This document shows positions 1 through 12,237 of a stretch of DNA of 64,000 nucleotides, piece by piece (within the stretch, counting starts at the first letter, position 1; the number at the start of each line of letters is the position of its first letter). This DNA comes from Sphagnum magellanicum (Eukaryota > Streptophyta > Sphagnopsida > Sphagnales > Sphagnaceae). Position numbers and translations under genes: made by a program. The notes beneath the pieces are model-generated. The model searched no databases. It worked only from the letters and a program-made list of their open reading frames with translations, and was not told the origin of the DNA. The stretch spans positions 12,276,001 through 12,340,000 of the forward strand of contig CM038915.1 of assembly GCA_021904315.1 (NCBI GenBank), given 5' to 3'.

Positions 1-3000
1 GATCCACATTTTAAGTTTGTTTGTCAAATTGTTCTTTTTATTAAAAAATAATAATTAGGGTACCCAAAAAGAGGTCATAATCCATACTTAGTCCAAGTTT
101 ATTAATATTTGGAGATTGTTTAAGGGGGAGTTCAACGAATGTAAGTTAAGTAAAATATGCATGTATTGTAACTAAAGCTACCATCACCAATGAATGAAAC
201 CTGTCTTCCCAATTACATAGGCAATGCAAAAATTTGATACAAATTGTAAACACCCATTGACTTTCATGTATAATCCTTTCCTTTGTTTGTGGGATGGGGG
301 ATGAGAGGATATAAGACTTTGTGTACATGGTTTGGAACCTTGGGAACAACTTTTTAAAGTCTCCAATTTTATTTATTTTTGGCTTGGGACATATGGATCT
401 TTCATCATAAACCCATTTTTCACACTGAAAAAATATGAAGAAAATATATTTTTTAAAACCGCTAATATCTACTTCTCAAACAATAAGTATTAAAAATTTC
501 CAAATTCCCACTAAATAATATCACATTCACTTATGTATACACAAAGAACCAATAGTCATGAATGCACCATGGGGGATGATGGATGATGGGTGGACAGGAA
601 AATACTTTTCCATTGGGTTCCAGTTTGCTAGCTAACCATGGTTTTTACTACTTACCTATCAACCACCCATTGGCCATCATCTACATATTAACTCTATCCA
701 TGCATGCCTATAATTACTTAGTAGCTACTTGCCTATTGTTTGTCCTACCTACCTACATATGTACTTAGCTGCAAGAGATTTTTTTTGTCAAGGATAAGTT
801 ATGAGGGTGAAACCTAATATCAACTCGGTTAGGGTTTTCATGTTTCATCCACAACTATAAGAAGATTTCAATGAATGTTGCTTTGGTGGACCATTGGTTC
901 GATTGGGTCCTTTAAGGCCCATCATGAATATTTTATTGCTCACTTTGGTGTTTTTTTTTGGGGAAAAAATTGTTGTTCTTTTGATCAATTTTTTTGGAAA
1001 TTATTATATTGTATTGTAAATTTGAAAAATTTTGTTAATTTTTCTGGATATTTTTGTAAACTTTCTGAACATCACAAAATTCAGGAGGAAAAAAAAAAAA
1101 AAAAAAAAACCCTTGCTAACACATAGTCACTAGTTGTCACGGTTGCTTTTCCTTGTCAGTGTCGGGCTTACATTTAAGGTCTCTGTAGGCTACTTCACAA
1201 CATGTATTGATTGTAAAATCCATATCATAAGTAATGCAAAGCCGAAAATCGGGATACATAAGTACAAAGGCGTACCACCAGCCACAAACCAATTTGAACG
1301 CAATCCAAACTAATATATAATAATGCATGTTCAAGTTGGAATCCACAAAAGCCCGTCCCCTAGTTGTTAGTCAATAACTAGATCTGAGACCAAGGGGTTA
1401 CCATACTTGGACGACAAAAAGTAAAGTGGAGACATTAGGAAATTCATGTATGTAACCGACCGACCGCTTGAACTCTAAGTTCCTAACCCTGTGCTTTTTT
1501 GTTCCTATATTGGGTACGAAAATTCAAAAATTTTGGTTTCATGAATGTTTGTCGAACACAAGTCGGGGGAGGTACAATATATATCAGGGTTAACTCTCAA
1601 ATTTTTTTTTGAAAATCATGGTTATTTATTTTTTTAAACTGGGTACTTGATTCTTTAAAGAACCGGAGCTCGCACATCTTTGAGAACCACGGTGAGAACC
1701 TTCGGTTATCGGGGTTACTGTTTCTGATAACCACTGCTCAACACTGTTAACAATAAGGGCTGTGTCACGCTGTCGCCTTGCCATTTACATTTAACAGTAT
1801 CTTTCTGCAAAAGAAGAATTATGGAAATTCAAATATTTCACCATGCAAAAATATAATCTTCAAAAAATCCTCTAAAAGAAACCAAAATCCTTCAAGAGAT
1901 TATAACTCCATAACTAATCTCAAGTTTCGACACAAGCCAAAATATCATCTTTCAAAAATCCTCAGATAAAAATAGACCTATTATTTATTATTACCTAGGG
2001 GCCTATTAATTATGTTAGAATTAAAAATACATAATTTTACAATTTAACACAATGTTTGATGCATTGAATGTTGAATTGGAAAAAATAAAATTTGGCTTAT
2101 ATTCATACTTATGTTGAAATAAATAACAAGGTTTTTGAATTACAATTCACTTCAATTCAATTTAGTTTGGATCCCAACCCTTAAATTTCAGGGGCATCCC
2201 TTTATCAAATCCATCTCTCGTTCCTTCACAAAGTTGATAAACTATAATTGGCACATTATCTAACTTTTAAATTGTTTTTTGATCATGTCAACCTATGAAA
2301 ATCAAGAGCATATTAACTAGTGAGAGGTAATAATTCCAATGACATGATTCATTGGAGTTGGTCTAGGTAGGACAACTTTAGGTTCCACATGCCAAAATAA
2401 AGAGGCAGAAAATTATGTCTTTTTTTATCTCTCTTTTTTTAAGTTTTTTCTTCAATTGAATATTAATTCAATTATTGAATTGGAATTGAATTTAGTTGAA
2501 TTGAAATTCAGTTCAATTCAATTTGTATGCAATGTCATTCAATATTTTTATTCAAAATGAAAATCAATTTTCACATTGGAACCAACTCATTTTTTAAATT
2601 AATTGATTAGTTGATTATCACTACATAACAATGCTCCTCACTATATCAAAAAATGTCATTCTACGATCCATCCTTATCAACTATATTAATCGTTTATACC
2701 GTTTGTAGTTAATTCAAACCTCTTGTTTATGTTATTTTTAATCACTTATCCATAGGTAATTATATAAGACTAATCATTAAATGATATTTTTAACATAATA
2801 CTTATGCTCAAATATATTTAATAAAAAATATTATTATCTACATATACTATTCATATTTACCTCTTCCAAGCCTAACTAGGTCACACCTTTCTCCTCCCCT
2901 TTTCCATGGACATGAAAAGGTAAATTAATATGTGCCTTTTCATGTTCAGGTTATATATATTAAATTCATTTAATTACCTACCTCTTTCAAACCTATCAAG

Positions 3001-3470
3001 TCAACCTCTTTCCCTTGTGGGAAAAGAGAGAGGGGGTATTTTGTTTAATATGGAACCCATAAGCTATTCCCAAGTTTTTCCTTCACTATGATAACCCCAC
3101 TAAGTCCCAAGAAAGAAATCAATTAAATTAACCGAAAAAATATGATTATGTTTTTATATATATATAATATTTTAAAACAGAATTCAACCATTGATTTTTT
3201 TAAAATTTGGAGCATTTTGGAAAATTGTATTTTTTAAATGTAAATTCGAATATGTAATTTTGCTACCTTGGGGCAGGGGGTGACGCTGAATTTAACCGAC
3301 TTTTAATTAATTATCCACTAGGGGGTACAACCTACATTACTAGCTTACAGGGAATGACTTCATGGATGACATTCCACGACCGAGATTTGGATGAGTATCG
3401 TCTATTTGGATAGGTACTGGATTATAGCCTGTTACGGAAAACGGTAAACAGGCGTGTAATAACCAGGCCG
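1..3470. other. AT-rich intergenic DNA, no gene recognised
   Basis: No reading frame here looks like a conserved protein. The stretch holds A/T homopolymers (for example poly-A around 1089-1110) and a patch rich in AATTGAATT-type palindromes at about 2130-2165 and 2445-2525. A segment near 570-745 recurs at 21580-21715 and is listed separately. The short frames are AT-rich, lack domains and are probably chance. Confidence 0.6.
570..745. repeat. dispersed repeat copy 1 (GGAT-rich start, CTACCTACCTAC end)
   Basis: This segment runs from a GGATGATGGATGATGG tract through a core containing GGTGGACAGGAAAATAC and CTAACCATGG to a CCTACCTACCTAC tail. The same order of motifs appears at 21580-21715, where the core reads AGTGGTCAGGAAACAGTT and CTAACCATGG. 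The two are diverged copies of one dispersed repeat. I cannot assign it to a class. Confidence 0.5.
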
Positions 3471-3529
3471 GTTGATTTCCAACCATAGTTATATGATCTG
3501 GCGTACCAGGATCTGTAACCCATGGTTAA

Positions 3530-5725
3530 CCCTTCGTCTTCCCCCCGCCCCGCCCCGCCCTCTCTCACTGTCTCTTTTATTGCGTCGGTTTGCAGACGTG
3601 CTGTTTCTTTTGTTTTTTACGCTTTTGTTTTTTTTTTGTTTTCTTTTGCCTTCAAGTTTCTTCTGGATCTCTTTCTCCGGTTCGTAAGTGTAGTGTAGTG
3701 TGGTTTGTGGTGTGCTTATTTTTCTCTCTCGTTTCTTTTTCTTTCGTTTTTTTTCGGGGTGGGAAAAAGCAATAGTCTTCTTCTTCTGTTTTCTCATCAT
3801 ACTATTGTTGTGGTGCACAGACGTTTGTTTTTGTTTTCTCATTCTTTTCTTTGTTTTTTTTTTTTTTTTTTTCCTGACCAGACTGTGTTATTGATTTTCG
3901 ACCGGAGATGTAAGAGGAGGAACGTTGCTGTCTGTGGAACAATTCTGGGATTCTTCTTGTTGTTCTTCTTGTTTTTTGGTTTTGAAAAGCAAGCTTTCAA
4001 GGAGATGCAGTTTTGTATAAGAAGTTTTATGTACATACTACTACTACGCCTTTAGAGAGAGTGAGTCCGTCCACATGAGACTTACTTGCTTGTAGATTCT
4101 TGTGCAGCAGGAGGAAAACAACAAGTCTTCGGTGATCGAGAGAACTTTTGGTTTGGAGTGTGAAGAATCGGAGTCTACGTTTGGAGACTAAGATTTTGTT
4201 TTTGGAACGTGAGAGTTGTTGACAGATCCAAAGAAGAACAACAGTTTGGATGTTGTTGCACGGAACCTTAAATCCTTCATTTGCTGGTTGTGTTTTGTGT
4301 GCGCCAGTTGTGTCAAAGTTCTTGTTCCTTGTGTAAGGTTGAAGTGGTGCTTTCTTTCCTTCTTTCTTTCTTTCTTGCTTGTCTTTTTGTTGCAGACTTG
4401 TGCTGCTCTGTGAGAGAGAGATCTTTTGTGTGTGGACTTCTGGTGACTCTTTCTGTTAGAGAGATATTCTTGTGTGTGTAGACTTCTGGTGAGTCCTCTG
4501 TGAGAGAGATCTTCTTTTGTGTGTAGAACACTTACCGGTCGGCCGACGTGCGATTTGTCAGAAGCAAATTTGGCTGCCGCCGGAGTCCGGACCGATTTGT
4601 CGACACTTCCTTCAATTGTGGCTTTCAGAACTTTTACTGCGTGCACGCGTACTGAGAGGAACTTTCTTCATCAGCAAGTCCGGAAGGCGGTCATGGAAGA
4701 TAACCGACATACGTGATCTTATTAGTGTTGTTTCTGCGTGCTTTGCAAGAGTTCCATGCAATTTCTTTTACGGTGCTCTCTCGCTCTCTCTCTCTCTCTC
4801 ATCTTCTAGCCTTCAAGTTCAGGTTGAATTCAAGTCCAGGTTGCATTCGTAACGGACAGTAGTATTTCAGCTTTGTTTCTTTCACGGATCACGACGGACG
4901 AAGCTGCTCACGGTGGTTACTTCATCAGCAGCTGCTTCTTATTTGATCAGCAAGTCTACGCCACGAGCGAGTTGTGCAGGAGCTGTTTCTCTACTACTAC
5001 TAGTTATAACTACGGTGGTTTTCTTCTTCTTCTTCTTGTCGTCGTCAGTCTCAACTTCACCGTGATCATAGTTTTATAAGCATTTAAACAAGGAAGCAAG
5101 CCCATGGTGATGCACGGCACAGCAGTAGTGACAGTCGTCGGCCAGCTCCTGGAGAAAGCAAGCAAGCATACAAGAGACTCCATCCTCCACAAACATCGAG
5201 ACTAGCTAGAGAACAGAATTGCAAGGACTGCTGCGGATCGCTATTAGCTATAAGCAGGGCGGTGCAGCAAAGCAAGCTGCAGCTGCCATTCATCAACTTG
5301 TGGACCTGCGGCCAGATTTTGGAAGCAGCTAGGATGATTGATATCGAGCAGAGCAAGACTTGCGGCGGGGCGAGGAGCTTCTAGGATTGCTCCACCACAG
5401 CTAGTAGAGAACTTGTGTAGGTTAGAAATCTCTTTCCGCAGGAGCTGCTGCTGGCTCCGTCAAAACTGATCGATGAGCGAATTTAGATGTTACTACTGCG
5501 TGCTGAGCTTAGTGTCTTAGGTGAGAATTGAACAAGGCACCTTGGACAGAAACTAACTAGTTTGAAGCTTGAGGAGGGACCTGCTGCATGCATGTTACCG
5601 GCAGCTTGAAGCAGCTATGAAGAAGGAGAATTCGCACTACTTGTTTCCCTTTCTCAGCAATATGTATTCTAGCATGGCGTTGTGCACCGCGGGTGGTGTG
5701 CTGCAAAGCTGCGACGAAGATCAAG
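3530..5725 (+). promoter_or_regulatory. probable promoter and long 5' leader of the PHD-finger gene
   Basis: Sequence character changes sharply near 3.53 kb, from AT-rich DNA to pyrimidine-rich, higher-GC DNA of the kind seen in plant leaders. It opens with a CCCCGCCCCGCCC tract at about 3541-3558 and contains CT and CTTT microsatellites (about 4362-4377 and 4780-4800), an imperfect tandem repeat at 4407-4528 and CAG-rich stretches. None of the open frames on either strand looks conserved. The transcription start is not identifiable, and a leader intron may lie within this stretch. Confidence 0.4.
4407..4528 (+). repeat. imperfect tandem repeat, about 46 bp unit, 2.6 copies
   Basis: Three successive units begin CTGTGAGAGAGAGATC, CTGTTAGAGAGATATTC and CTGTGAGAGAGATC. 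Each continues with TTGTGTGTGNAGACTTCTGGTG-like sequence; the third is truncated. It lies in the leader of the PHD gene. The 152-residue frame on the opposite strand is partly a product of this repetition. Confidence 0.7.
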
Positions 5726-6121
5726 ATGGACAGTTTGCAGGAGCCGCACAGCTGCAGCAGGTGTGAGCGTGATTCCGTTAGGACTCAGGATTATTGCATA
5801 GTGTGCCGGGTGGCGATCAGAGGAGTTGTTGGCGTGCAAAGAAACATGGACCCGGCGAGTCGTTATAGTGGTGTCGCGCAGTTTGCAGGAGGTGTCGCAG
5901 CTGCGAGGCATGATGAGCCCATGCAGCACTGCGGGTATGATCATAATGGCTGCATAATGAGCAGCAGCTCGGAGGTGGCGCACCAGCAGGAGTGTAACAT
6001 GTGTGGGGATGTGGGTTTTGCCGATCAGCTCCAGCATTGCTCCGCTTGTCGTTCCCGTGTCCAGCACACGTAAGTCTCACTAGTTCCGTCAACTCGCAGA
6101 CTCTTGCATCTCCTTTAGAGC

Positions 6122-6157
<36 letters not shown>

Positions 6158-6776
6158 TCGTGATCAGCTCAAGCTTTTGGCGTTGGGTTCGCCCGCGTGA
6201 TCTCTAACATCTTCTGAGTCTTGGGAACGCTCGTCGGAGGCTTCTTCATCTTCTGTAACTTAGTAAGCTTCGGACCACTGCTGCAACCTCCGAAGTAGAA
6301 CTAGAAATACAATTTTATTTTATTGAGGCATGCATCTCCTTCAACTTCCGAAAGAATCGGATTAAAGCGTTTCCAAGGTTCTTCAGTGTTCTGTGACGAA
6401 CGTTATTCAACTGCAGCTGCGGATAGTTCGACGTGATCTAAAGCTTCTTTGTTTTTTAAAATCTTGTGAGGTTTTCGAACTTCCTGATAGCTTTGGCTGT
6501 GTAATGGTTCTCTTTCTGGGTCATGCACGATGCTCGGTCTTCGGGATCCTCTTCAAGTTTGGTGTCATGAAGCTTCTTGAAGTCTTGGTTGCAACTTGGA
6601 TCGTCCTGCCAGACTGGTCGTCAATGAGGGCTATGATTTTTCTCCTTTGATACCTGGTTTTTTTTGAGTCTGCAGAACTTCCTGAAGCTTTCTGAAGTTT
6701 TGCTTTCTTTCTCATTGCCCAAGTGAATTCTGAGGTGGTCTCACATTCTCACTTGAGCTTTTGACAACATTTCAGC

Positions 6777-6817
<41 letters not shown>

Positions 6818-8546
6818 GCTCTCCCCAGAGTGAGGAGCTTCCTCATTCAGATTCCTGATTTGTTTATAGAGCTTGCATCACAACTAAGGTTGGCTGCCAT
6901 CTCAAACACTAGCCATAAGAACATGGTGAAAATTCTTTTCTGATATATTCTTTATCCTAAAGCTTAAAAGCTGAAACATATAAAGGTAGATGATGAAGTT
7001 GTGGCAGATGTCAACTTTCTTCACTGTGTCTTGAAAGGAAGACAAACTGTTTTACGTGGGCAACTGATGAAAAGCCTTCCCCAAGTCTGTGAGCACTTGC
7101 CACCATCAAACCCTAAGTTGTAGAACCCATAAAAGTCTTTCTTTCTCCAGGAAGTTGGAAAAGTTGAATGCAGTTGAGGATTTGGCATGGGCTTCAATGC
7201 TTGAATGTAGGACCTCCTCTTGTCCAGTCCTTTGAGGGATATCTATTGAACAATTCATATCAAGGTATTTAACTCACAGTAGAATATTGTGTTTTTCAGG
7301 GCACTGTCTTGCATTCAGAAGATTGAGCACACCACACTTTTGTGGCTCAGATCTCAGCTATGGTTTGCCTCAAACTTGCTGAAGAGCAAGTTAGGGTTTT
7401 CAAGATACATTAGGGTTCCTATGTGCTTGCTGATGTGATACAGAGTGTTTCACTGTGCTCCACCTGACTGGACTGTATAAATGAACCTTAAGCACCATTC
7501 ATCTCTTGAAGGACATCTGATACCACTACAATCTGGGTGTCCACCAACTTTCTTGGATCTTGTAGACTAAGATAAAACCTGTGAGGCACATAGGTAGGTA
7601 AGGGTTTCACAGGAGGGTGTAGTATCCCTTTTTGGTAAGGGCATGCTTGTTGCTCGGATGTGTTGGAAATGCAGTCCAGCTCTATTGAACAGATTCTCAC
7701 ATGGTTTTGATATCACAGTTGCAACACTTAGCAGTTTTGGGCCTTGCTCTCATGAATATCCTTGTCTACCTGTGACTGACAGGGCATATTCAATCTAAAC
7801 TCTTCACTGTCCTAATGTGTTAACAAAATGAGGTTGTATCCTGCAGTTATTGCTCCACATCAATGGAGGGTGCAGACTCTGGGAGCTGGATTTGTGACTG
7901 GTGCAGAGTAGCAAAGCAACCACATGTAACTTCCAAAAAAGAGAGACGAGTGGAGATAAAGGAGTCTTTCAAGGAAACCTTGTGTGCTGCTTCAAATGGA
8001 GAGCGGGCACTTGAGCTTCTTTTAAAAGCTGCACTGACACCTCCAGACACATCAGAATTGGGCTTGCCTCAGGCAAGATTCACAAACCCATCGCAAGCTA
8101 GCCCAATTGCAGATTGTGGGTCAAACTGCTCATCAAGCTTAGAGAGTGAGAAGCTCATGAGCCTTGACATGGCATCACATTCATGTGGTGGAGCGGAAGC
8201 AAGTTCATCATGTGAGAATCAGATGGTGCTTGACATGAACATATCAGATGAAGAAGGAAGTCTTGGGATGACACCCCAAGTTCAAAGGAATACACCATCC
8301 ACTTGTGATATCAAGCGGAGTCCTAATAGCCTGCGATGCAGTGTTCAAGTTCAACCATCAAAGAAATTTGTTAAGCAAAAGTCAGTGCCAGGCTCAAGAA
8401 GTCATGTATCATCATCAACAATACCTGTGCCCTTGAAGAGGCTTTCTTCTCTTAAGTCAATGCCTCGCTCAAAAAGTGTGGCTGTCACTGATAGCCCAAA
8501 GGGACTGGTTCGGCGCTACAAATCTTTGTCAGATATCTCATACTGA
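5726..8546 (+). CDS. plant PHD-type zinc-finger protein, two coding exons
   Basis: Coding exons are 5726-6069 and 7847-8546, joined by a GTAAGT donor and a TCCTGCAG acceptor, and give 347 residues. The ATG at 5726 has A at -3 and G at +4, and the upstream frame has no earlier ATG before a stop. The splice assembles a complete C4HC3 PHD finger: C90, C93, C105, C108, H114, C117, C131, C134, opening CNMCGDVGF and closing ICDWC. An extra pair of CxxC motifs (C10/C13 and C24/C27) precedes it and may bind another zinc ion. The rest is low-complexity, Ser-rich and basic, ending in RRYKSLSDISY, which resembles the C-terminal RRYK-L motif I associate with small plant PHD proteins. PHD fingers usually read histone H3 tails, so a nuclear chromatin-linked role is inferred. 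No enzyme domain is visible. The specific family member cannot be named. Confidence 0.85.
6070..7846 (+). other. intron of the PHD gene
   Basis: This 1.78 kb intron splits the PHD finger between Thr115 and Tyr116. It starts GTAAGTCTCAC and ends CCTGCAG. It carries two CT microsatellites (6124-6154 and about 6781-6818). I see no embedded gene; the small frames inside have no recognisable domain. Confidence 0.8.
6124..6154 (+). repeat. (CT)n microsatellite
   Basis: An uninterrupted CT dinucleotide run just after the 5' splice site of the PHD gene intron. A second, slightly interrupted run lies at about 6781-6818 in the same intron. Confidence 0.95.
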
Positions 8547-9300
8547 GCAGCAGCAACGACATAAAGGTCTGTTGAACACAAAAGGAGGTCCTTAATTTGG
8601 AGTATGTTGTGGAATTCAGCATGGCATCAGTTCAGCACCGAACCTTGATTGCAGGGTTAAAGGAATTTCAAATTTCAGTTTGGTATCCTGTGGGCATGGG
8701 ATTTCAGGGTTGCAGAAAAAGGAAAAAGTAGATTTCCAAGTTTATTCCAGTCTGTTGGATGTACAGGGGGTGAAATGGGAGTGGTCAAAAAACTGAACCA
8801 ATGTCTTAATAGCAGCAGAAGCAGCCCAGATCGTCTCATGTCCAGAAAACAAGCTAGGCCACTCCTTTATAGCATGGTGAACAGAATGTACTCCCAGCCA
8901 GAGCAGGTGCTTGGTTCTAGCATACAGTTTAACAAGAGGGCAAATATTGCTTGGCTCTTAAAAGAAAGAAAGAGATAGTAACTGTACTGTGATCGTATAT
9001 TGGGTTGTGCAATTGCTTGATTTCCGGGTTGTTGTGACTGTTGTAGATAGTTGATTGTTTTTGCACTGCCAGATTGAGACACTGGCAGGCCAGACAGAAG
9101 GTAACAGAGAATTGACATTGAGTTTCAGAATTTCTTGCCACTGTTGTGGGAATTTTGATGCTAATAGGGTGCCTGGTGCAACAGATGTATTATCAAGAGT
9201 ATTATCAGACCAATTCAAACAAGTATATGACCAGTAAACTTGCATCATCCTGCAGGTTTCATTTCCATTACCAGGTGATTTCAAGATGATGCCACAATAT
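8547..9300 (+). other. probable 3' UTR of the PHD gene
   Basis: Sequence after the TGA at 8544-8546 keeps the composition of transcribed DNA for roughly 750 bases and then becomes AT-rich. The short frames here do not resemble known proteins. The polyadenylation site is not certain. Confidence 0.4.
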
Positions 9301-9775
9301 TCTCGAGCTTCTTGGTAATCTCAATTTTCACTCCCAGCCATTATCAAATTTTGATTATTCAGTTCTATTATACAATTTGTGTGGTCTTTGCACATGGCGG
9401 CTGCTTCTTTTTGTGATTCTTGTCCAATCTATACAAACATGGTTTGCAGATATTTTGAAAGATGATGATGAGGGTTTAGGGCTTTAGGGTGAGCATGGAT
9501 GAGTTGTAGGTAGGTAGGTAGGTAGGTACCCCAAGGAGAAGATGTTGGAAAGTTGCAGTTGCACCAGACTTGCAGCAGAGTCATTGTCATTTGGTAAATT
9601 TGCATTTGTTTCCTTGTTTCCCATTCTGCCCAGAATTCTCATAGGGTTCTTGGAACTCCATCAATTTTCCTCATGGACTAGGAGACAGCATCAAAAGACA
9701 ACGAGGTAAAAGTTGTTAGAATTCTATATTTGGTTTCAGTAAGTTGCAAAATTTTCAGAAGGACAATTAAAGATT

Positions 9776-9870
9776 TGTACTTAATATTTGGTTTATCGCC
9801 AGATTTTGGCGAAATCTTCCCATGGATGATGGCCACTGTGGCTACACCTTCCTATGGATGATCACAAGGT
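9776..9870 (-). repeat. dispersed repeat family A, copy
   Basis: The order GGTTTATCGCCAGATTTTGG, CCATGGATGATGGCCAC, GTGGCTACACC matches other copies in this window at about 21400-21510, 55395-55470, 57000-57120, 58425-58545, 58840-58905 and 59620-59915. On the minus strand it reads GTAGC-(spacer)-ATCATCCAT-(A/G rich)-CCAAA-GGC-TAAAC. Nature unknown, probably a small non-autonomous element. Confidence 0.5.
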
Positions 9871-11074
9871 TTGAAGGTTTTGTTGTTCTATTTTTCTGGA
9901 AGGTTTGAAACTTTTCAACACATTTCAGCTTACTATTTCACTATGTGGATTCTGTGTCATGTGTAGTTTAAAGGATGTGACATTGAACATGAAAGAAATC
10001 TGATTCTACGGGCAATGAACAATGTAAACTAGTAATTCTGATGTTTGCATGCACATATAATCATAGTCTCTGTCTTGAATTCCATTTAAAGCATCTGGTG
10101 CATTGTGACGTCCTCCAATTGAAGTCAACAAATTGTGTAAGCACAAAATATAACTCAAAATGGATTTTACAAATGGTTTTGTAATGGTTTGGTGGACTTT
10201 TATCAAGCTAACCAAATTAAAACTTCTGTTCCCACTACTGAATCATTCAATAAGCTTCATTATTGAATTTTTTCATAGGATTAAAATGTAAAAAAAATTA
10301 AAATTGAATTATCTGGTTCTTTCTTTGCACAATACAAAAATTTGTCATATTTTGGTGACCTATCAAGAAAAAATAATTCTATCAAATGGAAAGTTTGAAA
10401 TGCTATGTCAAAGTAAAAAAGTTCAAATTAATTTGATTGCACTAAAAGCCTATAGAAGCTGATTGATGATCCATATTTCAAAAGCAATGTTGTCAATGAA
10501 GTCTCAACCCACCCTCACATAGTCTTCAATAAGGCCTTCCATTAGGTCCCAATGCACCTAGTGCATTCATAATTTTGTACCTTAGTAAAGTAGCAACATG
10601 TTAAGTTTTGTGAAAGATCACACACATCCAACAACTAACCCCAACATAGATCATAAATCATATATTAAGACTTTAAAATGTGATTGTAAAAACAAGACAT
10701 GTTATATGACAATTTAATTGATGTAGCTTATATCATTGCTTAGTGTTGAATGTTCACTTTTCATCCATAATGGATGGATTTCATTCAAAAATATCATTTT
10801 CATCCATTGTAAATATAATCCATCTATCATCATTCATTTTTTATTTAATGATTGAAATTTCTTCATTACCAGTCACTTTTCAAACATTGTCCACCTTTTT
10901 ATCCATACTAATTTTTTAAAACACATGAAACTTTTAATTGAATGAATCATATACCTAGTATCCCCATGGATGGCAAACCTTTTTATTCCAAGATTGGGCC
11001 TACTTTGTTGTATATGCAATATATATATATCCCAGATTCTAAATTCCTAGTGGGCCCATTTGGTCTAATGCCTC

Positions 11075-11125
11075 ACAATTTGAAATAAAATTTCCCATAA
11101 AAAAAATCTGAATTATCTGAAAATG

Positions 11126-11160
<35 letters not shown>

Positions 11161-11198
11161 TTCAGATTTCTTTTATGGGAAATTTTATTTCAAATTGT
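11075..11198. mobile_element. hairpin element with 38 bp near-perfect inverted arms and (AAT)n tip
   Basis: The left arm, starting ACAATTTGAAATAAAATTTC at 11075, is repeated in reverse complement by the right arm ending GAAATTTTATTTCAAATTGT at 11198. I count one mismatch over about 38 bases. The loop is an (AAT)n microsatellite of about 33 bases. This is the form of a foldback MITE or a hairpin-RNA precursor. Target-site duplications are not evident. Confidence 0.7.
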
Positions 11199-11460
11199 AC
11201 ATTTTCTCTTTTTTTTTTTTGCTGCAAAAGATTTCACATTTTTGCAAATTTTGGACAATTTTTGTCACAAATTTGATGATTTTTTGCAAAAACAATTGCC
11301 AATGTTTTAAGAGAATTTCGAATAGATCTTTTAAATTTGCCAAATTTCTATACATGGTCCAAGTATAGTGTAGCCAAATATATATAACTAACTAACTTGG
11401 ATGTTTCGAAAGTTTTCAAGTTTTCCTTTTATACTTTGTTAATAGCCAAATTTGGCTAAA

Positions 11461-12237
11461 TTGGGCTTATGGATTCCAACAAAGAAAACTACTTTTCCAG
11501 AGAATTTTCCAGGTGACATGTTTGGGAAGGAAAGGGGGCTGGGGGGACAGGTGACGGCTACACACGTACCCAAAGACATTTGAGGATGTCATTTCAGCAC
11601 CTGGGAACCACGGGATCTGGATCATGGGATCTGAATCCCCGCCCGCGAAGTCTCGAATCTCGACTGGCTGGCTGGCTGTCTGTCTGCGTTCCTCTTCTTC
11701 GCTCGCGCTCTCGCCTTCTGCGGTGTCTGCGTTCCTTTTTTTTTTTTCTCTTGGCGCTCTCGGAATCTGCGAGTCCATTGCGCCACAAGAAAGATTGCTT
11801 CCTATTTTCTACTGCATCAAAAAATTCATTCACCTGCATTTAAAGCTCGCAATCTTTTTAGAGGGATTGAATCCGGTGAAGTTGAAATCGACGCTTGCAT
11901 GAGCGGTCGACGCCAGTTCACAGCAGGGTCTTTGCGTGAGTTGCAAGCTTCTTCTTCTTCTCGCCCGGATTGCAGACTTTCCTGTAAAATTATAGATGCT
12001 GTAGATAGACTACGCCGACTATAATGTGCATTTCGTCTCTCCATCTTCGCATCAGATTGTAATCCCATTATTGCTGCTGCTGAACCAGTCTAGTTCTGAC
12101 CGAAGAATTCGTTCTTGAAGTTGGAAGATTGTCCCAGAGGATCGATGCAGGAAGTTGTCGGATTCGGATGATTGCTTAAGTTGCAAGCTTGAACAAATTT
12201 TAACTAGATCGACTGACTCTCACAGGATCTCTTGTTG
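11461..12237 (+). promoter_or_regulatory. probable promoter and 5' leader of GEX1
   Basis: The stretch from the end of the AT-rich DNA to the GEX1 ATG is higher in GC and pyrimidine-rich around 11690-11760. I see no convincing TATA box or defined element. The reading frames on both strands here are Arg/Ser-rich by composition and are not conserved proteins. Confidence 0.35.

Larger units (their letters stand above)
9301..11460. other. intergenic DNA between the PHD gene and GEX1
   Basis: No gene is seen. It contains a GTAG/GGTA microsatellite at about 9506-9529, a copy of the SKATTTAGCC dispersed repeat at about 9776-9870, a long near-perfect hairpin at 11075-11198 with an AAT microsatellite at its tip, and a further repeat copy at about 11430-11475. 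Confidence 0.6.

Noticed and set aside
3700..4055. Phe-rich frames of 60-116 codons
   Set aside because: They translate T-rich leader sequence; composition explains them.
4188..4646. 152-codon minus-strand frame in the PHD gene leader
   Set aside because: Its repeated LSHR/LTEQ-like text comes from the tandem repeat at 4407-4528 and simple CTTT runs; no domain, opposite to the gene.
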